DNA of 64,000 nucleotides, from positions 562,383 to 626,382 of the forward strand of contig MNCI01000952.1 of NCBI GenBank assembly GCA_015680685.1. Direction: 5' to 3'. A program made the translations under genes and the position numbers. Shown here one piece after another: positions 57,862 to 64,000 of the stretch; positions within the stretch are counted from its first letter, which is position 1, and each line of letters starts with the position of its first letter. The notes below the pieces were generated by a model. It was given only the letters and a program-made list of their open reading frames with translations, searched no databases and had not been told where the DNA came from. This DNA comes from Gnetum montanum. Lineage: Eukaryota > Streptophyta > Gnetopsida > Gnetales > Gnetaceae.

Positions 57862-59238
57862 TTAAGCATGAAGAAAAATTGGTATAATAGCATTCTCACC
57901 TATCTCCTTACACAACAAACACCACAAGGGTTTGATGCCAAAAAGAACCAACAATTTCTTCACTGAGCCAAGTATTTTATGGATATCAATGGGCAACTCT
58001 ATAAAGTATGTCCCAATGGCTTGGTTTGATGGTATGTTTCTAATGTAGATCAATTGCAAGTTCTCCAAGATGCTCATGAGGGTCCTTATGGGGGCCATTA
58101 TGGTGGGAGACGAACAACCATTAAGATCTTGCTTGCAGGATATTATTGGCCTACATTGTTTTAGGACACCCATCATTTTGTCCAATCTTATGAGCACTAT
58201 CAACGTGATAGGGGGATGATTGCTAGAATGGAGGGGTTGCAACAATGGATCCAACCTTTCGAACCCTTTGAAATTTGGGGAATTGATTTTATGGGGCCAA
58301 TTACACTAATGTCCAATGGAAAACCTTATATCGTAGTTACCATTGACTACCTAACAAAATGGGTTGAAGCAGCTACTGTTAAAGATTGTACATCATCTAC
58401 AACTACATGATTTGTTCAACAAAAAATCATAAACAGGTTTGGTGTGTGACGTGCACTTGTTTTAGACAATGGTACATACTTCACAGGTGCAACTTTTCAA
58501 AAATTAATGCAACGTTTAGGGGTTGAGCATAAATTGACTACATCATACCATCCCCAAGCAAATGGTCAAGCAAAGGTCATCAACAGGGAGATTACAAAAA
58601 TATTGACAAGAACTATTAGCAAGTATAGGCAAGACTAGAGCACTAAATTGAACGATGCTCTTTGGGTATACCGCTCCACATGGAAACTACCTATAGGCTA
58701 CTCTCCCTATGAGTTAGTGTATGAAAAGCTTCTGACACTTCCTATTCAAATTGAGATCTGTACACTATCCATGGCATGTGACCTCAACCTTGACCTCAAT
58801 CTAGCATAAGAACAAAGGTTAATGATCCTTAACTTGCTAGATGAGAATCGACTAGCTACCCTATCATTTAATGAACTGCATAAGGCATTCATTAAACAAT
58901 GTCATGACTTAAGAATTATGAAAGTTAAATATCAACCAGGAGATAAGGTTCTATATTGGAATCCCACACATGTGTCACAATGCACTAAATTTCAAACATT
59001 ATGGGAAGGACCTTATATTATTTATGCAACTTTTTCTTTAGGGGCCATGACAATATACAAACCCAAGAGCCTGGACAAGAAGCTGTTGGTCAACGTGCAA
59101 CAAACAAAACCTTTTCATGAGCTTAGAACAACTAGTACTCATACTACCTTAGTTGGTGGACAACCTTGCTCGCTATTTCGGATCTTCTCCTCCCAAATTA
59201 GTCGTGGGGGAGATGGCCACCTATGCCAACTATTCTAG
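57862..59238 (+). pseudogene. E4 integrase pseudogene
   Basis: The zinc domain starts HEGPYGGHYGGR (about 58074). The Cys pair is lost, SCEHCQR reading SYEHYQR (both TGT to TAT). Core: WGIDFMGPI (first Asp kept), LVLDNGTYF (second kept), QANGQAKVINRE (catalytic Glu to Lys). An open C-terminal part 58822-59238 has YQPGDKVLYWNP and KFQTLWEGPYIIYATF. No chromodomain. Stops occur at about 57959, 58027, 58164, 58408, 58447 and 58636. Confidence 0.85.
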
Positions 59239-60930
59239 GCCCTCAATTCTTTTTGTATTTTTGTTTTACACATTATTGTTTTACATATTTTTCCAACTTT
59301 CTTATTTTTTTTACACCATCATTCATATTTTTACTGTTTCTTTGTTTGCTCGATTTACTTTTATTCATCATCCAATAAGTGCTCATGATGGTGGATTGAA
59401 TTATATCATACTGATTGCTAATGTTTGTTTTTTTACCTTTAAATTATGATGTTGATATTAAGGTATGGCTCTTTTGGTAAAATAGGCAATGAGTCCATGC
59501 CATCCACTCATCCATTCAACTCTATGGTCTCCTTTGGCTTGGAACTATATAGTCCCTTTTTTCTAAGTAAACTTATTAATAAATTGGTGGCTTAGTATTC
59601 TTCAAACCGAGGAAGGACTCAATGGATGAAAAGGTGTGGCTTTAAGGGGATTCGATGCATTTGTGATGGCCATTCTCTTGGGTGCTTGGATGCTTTTTCT
59701 TGGGTTTTTTGCCATTTTGCCATCAATCAAATATCAAGAAGTTAAGTGAATAAAAATAAGTCTTTGCATGGTGTCATTATCATGCAAAAATAGAGAGTGA
59801 GAATTCAAAGCACACCCCTTAGACATAATAAAGCAATATAGGCTACAAGCACTGGTTATGGCACCAAAAAGACATGTTATCCATGCCTAAAGGTTCCCTC
59901 TAACTAAGGCCCTTTCTCGCTTCTTGCTTCTCCATCTCGCTCTCCTTGGGATGGTGGTCACTCCATGTGGATGCATTCTTGTTAATTCAAGAGGATGGAT
60001 TGACCAAGTGTATTGATGTAAGGTCATCGAATTTGGTTGGTTTGAGTTCGGATTTGGAATGAGTTCTACTCAGTCACATTAACCATGACATACATAAGGG
60101 ACTTTANNNNNNNNNNNNNNNNNNNNNNNNNNNNNNGCATGAGCCTACTTTGGGGAGGACCCATCAACATTCCTTTTTGGTGCAATTCTTAAGTTCTTTC
60201 CCTTAAACATTCTCTACAATCAACCATTTCTTATTTCATCCCCATCTTTGACATCCATCTTATTGGTGTTATGATTGTTATTTTTCCCATATTTCTTGTT
60301 CCTTATATTTTTCCATCTTATTACTACCGAAGGTTCACTCTTAGTTGTGGGGGCCTTGGCACAAATTTTTCATTTCAATTTCTCCATTCTACTACTTGCC
60401 TAACCCCTACACCTTGGGTAGTTATTAGAAATAAATATCTAACCTAGTTTCTACCATAACCACAACCCAGCCAATGTGCTTTATATCAAGGCAATGTATC
60501 AGCTACATCGTGGTTTACTTATCCTTGCTCATTCATGACTATGTTATGTATGTAGATGGTGATTACATGGATAATGGACTAGGGTAGGAGGAAACACTCA
60601 AGATGGACTAGATTTGGAGCATTTACACCGGGAACAAGTCTAATTGCATGATTATGGATAAACAATGGAGGGCGTAATCTTGGCATTGGTAGCAACACGC
60701 CTGATTTTCTTTTCTCTCTATTTCTCTTCAAGCTGTTAAGTGAAGGTCTGGATGTCACTTATGTATAGTGTTCACCACCATGGGTATGAACACCAATGTT
60801 GTAATGTATTGTTGATCTGTTCATCAGGAGCTTAGAGTTTGCCATCCCATTTCACTACCAATTTTCATTTAGTCAATAATCCCATACCTTCCCAATATTT
60901 TGTAAGGAACTCAAGGACAAGTTTTTATTC
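59239..60930 (+). other. E4 post-integrase spacer with gap
   Basis: Matches the E1/E3 spacer up to the N run (60107-60136) and shortly beyond (GGGGAGGACCCAT against E1 GGGGAGGAGCCAC). The last 70 bp (AATCCCATACC ... GGACAAG) match the same place in E1. No ORF3 and no internal promoter motif were seen. Confidence 0.6.
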
Positions 60931-60943
60931 AGTCGTGGGGGTA
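60931..60943 (+). promoter_or_regulatory. E4 polypurine tract
   Basis: AGTCGTGGGGGTA next to the 3' LTR, identical to that of E2. Confidence 0.78.
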
Positions 60944-61773
60944 TGATGAATTGTGATATCGAATCTATGATATTGGGTCCATGATATCGAAGCTTTCCAT
61001 GTGATTTTTGATACCTGATATTGTGTCCTACCTCATTGCTTATAAATAAGAGGTGGGCACACTTGGTTTGCAGAGTTAATTTTAGTCTCTTACCCAAACT
61101 CTTGCCTTTTCGCCCTTTCAGAGTTAGAATTATTTCTGCATGCTCGCAGTAGGATTCATACAATGAATGGATCTTTATTCGAGCATTGTGTACCTAAGCA
61201 CACCTTGTGTATGGCAATAAAGATGAACTTTGTGATAAACCTTGTAGCATTTAGAATAGATTAATTAATGTTATTTTTAGTTATTTAATGCTTTCCTTAG
61301 TTAATTAATGCTCTCTCTCTCTCACCCTACAACTCTCCTAAGTAAGCACACTTAATATGATCAGTTCGAGCATGTGTGTAACACTTGGTAACGTAGTAAT
61401 GATTAGTGCATGGTAATCCCAGTAGTGTTGCGCTGGTTCAGGATGTGTATGGCAAGTGAGAATGGATACTGGTGTTAGGATTAATTAAAGCCTAGTTAAT
61501 CAATAGTCAAATTAATTTAGTTACTTAGTTGTCTCTCTCTCCTCCCTGATTAGTAGTAGGACATAAAAACACATAAAAAGTATAAAAATCATATGCCTCA
61601 AGTTTACTTAACCATACAATCGTGACATACAAGTAAGCTTGGGAAGACAATGATTGATCAACCCATTCTTGTTCCACAAGCCGCATAGGCACTTAGTCCT
61701 TGGAATTCGATTGGATCATGCGTGTACTCTCATATTCATATGATTGACTGTAGGGATACCTCGCCGCTCATCA
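60944..61773 (+). repeat. E4 3' LTR
   Basis: TGATGAATTGTG to CTCATCA. Complete copy. GATATC/GATATT motifs at 60955-61022. TATA-like CTTATAAATAAG at 61039-61050. AATAAAG at about 61216. Confidence 0.92.
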
Positions 61774-62340
61774 TATACTTATATGTGTTTTAGATTTGTT
61801 ACACTTCTTATTCTTTTTATAATTTCTATTATGAACAATGTTTAGGTATTATATCTATAACATTATTAGAAGGCATCAAGCTTTGTAGTCTATGTTTGTA
61901 CCCTTTAAAAATAATATTTTTGAAGCACATGTTATCATTAAGGAGCTTTGTGAATAATTGAATAATGCACCTTCAAATAATATTGTTGAAAATTTAATGA
62001 GGCATGGTACCTCAACTTGTGGTACACCATTTTTTTAGAGAAAGTGCAAAGTTGAGCTTTCTCATATGATGCATTAGTTAGGCACACCAATTGTTTTCTT
62101 TACTCTTAGTTTAGCATATTTGTATTATGAGGGGATCCTTAAAAGAACCCAACAAAAGCAAGGCATTGAAGATTAAATAATATTATTGAAAATCTACATA
62201 TAGTTAACCTCGTATTGCTAGGATAATGATGGTGGAAAACAAATGGTATATTTTCTGATCTACGCCTGGATTATATTTGTGTAAAAAAATATAATAATAT
62301 ATATCTACTACCTCTACATGATTCGAGGGTTTGTGAATAA
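61774..62340 (+). pseudogene. Helitron helicase gene, segment 3
   Basis: Continues after E4. It shows ENLMRHGTSTCGTPFF followed by a stop at the usual Trp, RKCKVELSHMMH, then LGTPIVFFTLSLAYL (about 61985-62125). This is the Helitron_like_N signature 'G(T)P.F(W).....L...V..LG.P..FFT.SAAD'. After about 62160 the similarity fades among stops. No Rep HUH motif or SF1 helicase domain was found downstream, so the 3' part is lost or beyond recognition. Confidence 0.78.
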
Positions 62341-63246
62341 TTATTGATGCTAGGAATGGAAGCCTACTAAAAAAATTCAATTGTTAGAAATTACAATCTT
62401 GCACATCTGAACTAGAGGTTCCTTGATCTACCATGGAAGAGAGAGAAGTGAAAAAAAAATGATTGAAGTATATTTTATGCAATAGCTGTACATTAATCTT
62501 ACTAAAATCCTTGGTCATGTCATGATACCAAGGTGATATGCCAAAAACATAAAGAACATTGGTAAGCGTAAAAGAGAAACACAGGATGAAAACATAAAGA
62601 ACACTAATAAATGTTAAGAGAAACACAGGCCCAAGAATCTCTTACCTTTGGATGACTTGAATCTTCAATGAACACTACATTTGTGCCAATATATATGGTA
62701 GAATTAAGTTGAAATTATATGAATTTAAGATAACTCTTTCATAATGCATGACAAGACTAATTTACCAATTTATTTAATGAGACCATACTGAATCTTGCAG
62801 AAAGGAAATTTAAATAAGTCACATATTCAGATAATTAAACTAGTGTAACATTATTAGTGGATTGTAATATAACTTAAATAGCTTGCAAAAAATATGAAAA
62901 CATTTTCTTAACATCTTCTGCTGGAAGTCCAGTTTTTAATATTAGCCATAATGTACTTTTTGAACTAGCTTAGATACATATCTCTATAGTTTAGTTGAGA
63001 GAATCTACATTCAAATAGGATTATTAAGTGAGGAATAAGACTGTTACATTAAAAAAAATTGATTATTTGGTGAGGAACAAGATTATTATATTTAAACACT
63101 AGCAAGTGAGCAACAACAATAATGTTCAAATCATATAAAACTTATGGATGAAGAACAAGGGAATCTTACTTTCAAAGTAACTTTAGCCTACTATTGCTTC
63201 ATCTAACTTATCTCTATTTTTGGATGTTCCCTTGACCAAATTTTTT
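62341..63246. other. AT-rich intergenic DNA
   Basis: No gene. A local near-duplicate (ACATAAAGAACA ... GAGAAACACAGG) occurs twice at 62545-62630. Confidence 0.45.
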
Positions 63247-63590
63247 GAGTTAGTCCCATGTGCTAAGTTGCAACATGGACATATTATATGCATGATATTA
63301 AGATCTTAAGAAGTTGAGTTGATCCCATATGCTAAGTTGGCACCATTGACATATTATATCCATGACATTAAGACTTTAAGAAGTTGAGTGGGTCACATGT
63401 GTTAAGTTGGCAACATTGATATATTATATGCATGACATTAAGGGCTTAAGAGATTGAATAGATCCTATGTGTTGAGTTTGCAATGTTGGCATATTATATG
63501 TGTGACATTAAAGCATTCAAAAGTAGAGTGGGTTCCATGTGCTAAGTTACCAGCTTGTGACATTAAGGCCTTAAGAAATCAAATGAAGAC
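63247..63590 (+). repeat. Tandem array, about 70-bp unit, roughly 5 copies
   Basis: Units of the type GTTGAGTTGATCCCATATGC, TAAGTTGGCACCATTGACAT, ATTATATCCATGACATTAAG, ACTTTAAGAA. The last unit is truncated. Related inverted sequence lies at 32818-32935. Confidence 0.8.
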
Positions 63591-64000
63591 CATGTGTTCT
63601 ATTACATCCCATGTAGAGACATTAAGTATGGTCATATGCTTATGATTTATACATTACGTGTGGAGTCCCATGAGGTTTTTGGGGAAGAGTTAATGTATTT
63701 TATATGTTATGAGGCTTCATCTTTATGTTATGATTATGATGTCTCTACATGCTTAGCTAACGTGATTATGTATACTAGCCTTGTGAGATGTATTAAACAT
63801 GTGATGTTGCTAGCAGAGGTGTTTGATTGGGGTACAAGAGCACATATTTGGTATGTCTTTATGTTTTATGTGTGATTTTGGTATTTATGCATTTTCATTA
63901 TAGCACTATATTGCATGATGTTTGGGTGTGGTTTTGGCATGTGAATGTGTAGAACATATGATAAGGATCTCATAGGTTCATATGGATTTTGATTTGGAGT
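63591..64000. other. Intergenic DNA
   Basis: Open stretches at 63454-63645 and 63594-63875 overlap the repeat array or are Tyr/Cys/His-rich without family resemblance. No gene supported. Confidence 0.4.

Larger units (their letters stand above)
52439..61773 (+). mobile_element. E4: Athila-like Ty3/gypsy LTR retrotransposon lacking ORF3
   Basis: Perfect target duplication TATAC (52434-52438 and 61774-61778). 5' LTR, primer site, gag, protease, RT, RNase H, integrase, a short 1.7-kb spacer, polypurine tract and 3' LTR. Between integrase and the polypurine tract there is neither an ORF3 match nor an internal TATA/U3-like motif. A 30-N gap (60107-60136) of uncertain real size lies there, so part could be missing. 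Assembly joins damage the 5' LTR and the end of gag. Confidence 0.9.

Noticed and set aside
59153-59449. Hydrophobic 98-codon ORF after E4 integrase as a membrane protein
   Set aside because: It overlaps the integrase end in another frame and then runs into T-rich spacer, which gives Phe/Leu-rich translations by chance.
63247-63590. CRISPR-like array
   Set aside because: Units are contiguous with no unique spacers, and the context is a plant genome.
63454-63875. Two short overlapping open frames
   Set aside because: One lies in the tandem array. Neither has a recognisable motif or coding bias.

Overview
The window looks like intergenic DNA from a large, repeat-rich seed-plant genome. A gymnosperm is my best guess, from the sparse genes, long decayed Athila-like LTR elements, LINE and Helitron relics, and heavy C-to-T/G-to-A decay; this is inference and no species marker was seen. 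One intact host gene is supported: an intronless, GC-rich F-box gene at 31098-32264 (+). Nearly everything else is mobile-element sequence in AT-rich DNA. It is a draft assembly, with N runs at 16560-16897 and 60107-60136 and single-N joins at 11630, 52961, 55315 and 55478.

Layout. 0.5-2.7 kb: minus-strand LINE relic. 4007-16559: element E1 (+), an Athila-like Ty3/gypsy element whose 3' LTR runs into a gap. 17-19 kb: SINE-like repeats and a chromovirus integrase relic. 19046-27830: E2 (-), with an open gag and a third ORF but no pol. 28-30 kb: a SINE with a 19-bp target duplication and a tandem duplication. 31098-32264: F-box gene. 32.8-34.6 kb: repeats and a solo-LTR-like copy. 36.05-62.34 kb: one old Helitron helicase gene cut into three pieces (36055-36265, 51595-52438, 61774-62340). 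The first break holds E5 (two adjacent LTRs, no interior, target duplication TTAGG), and E3 (37746-51361, -, CATAC) sits inside the second E5 LTR. The second break holds E4 (52439-61773, +, TATAC). 63.2-63.6 kb: an array of about 70-bp repeats.

E1-E4 share one design: LTRs of about 0.8-0.9 kb that begin TGATGA (or a one-base variant) and end TCATCA, a primer site matching tRNA-Asp, a gag with an unusually spaced zinc knuckle, pol in the order protease-RT-RNase H-integrase, a long AT-rich spacer, and a conserved block ending in a GGGGG-type polypurine tract. E1, E2 and E3 also carry a third ORF of about 930-950 codons: a globular N-terminal domain, a long coiled coil and a Pro-rich tail. Each is preceded by a TATA box and short repeats of the type found in that element's own U3. 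I read this as a second, internal promoter that copies the LTR promoter. E4 lacks both the ORF and the promoter. This ORF3-plus-promoter cassette, together with the pol-less E2, is the best candidate for an undescribed system here.

All pol genes are dead. Every integrase has lost at least one acidic catalytic residue by D-to-N or E-to-K, and stops are mostly explained by C-to-T or G-to-A, as expected for long-methylated DNA. The E2 gag reads open for 407 codons, which may mean E2 moved more recently or depended on pol from relatives.
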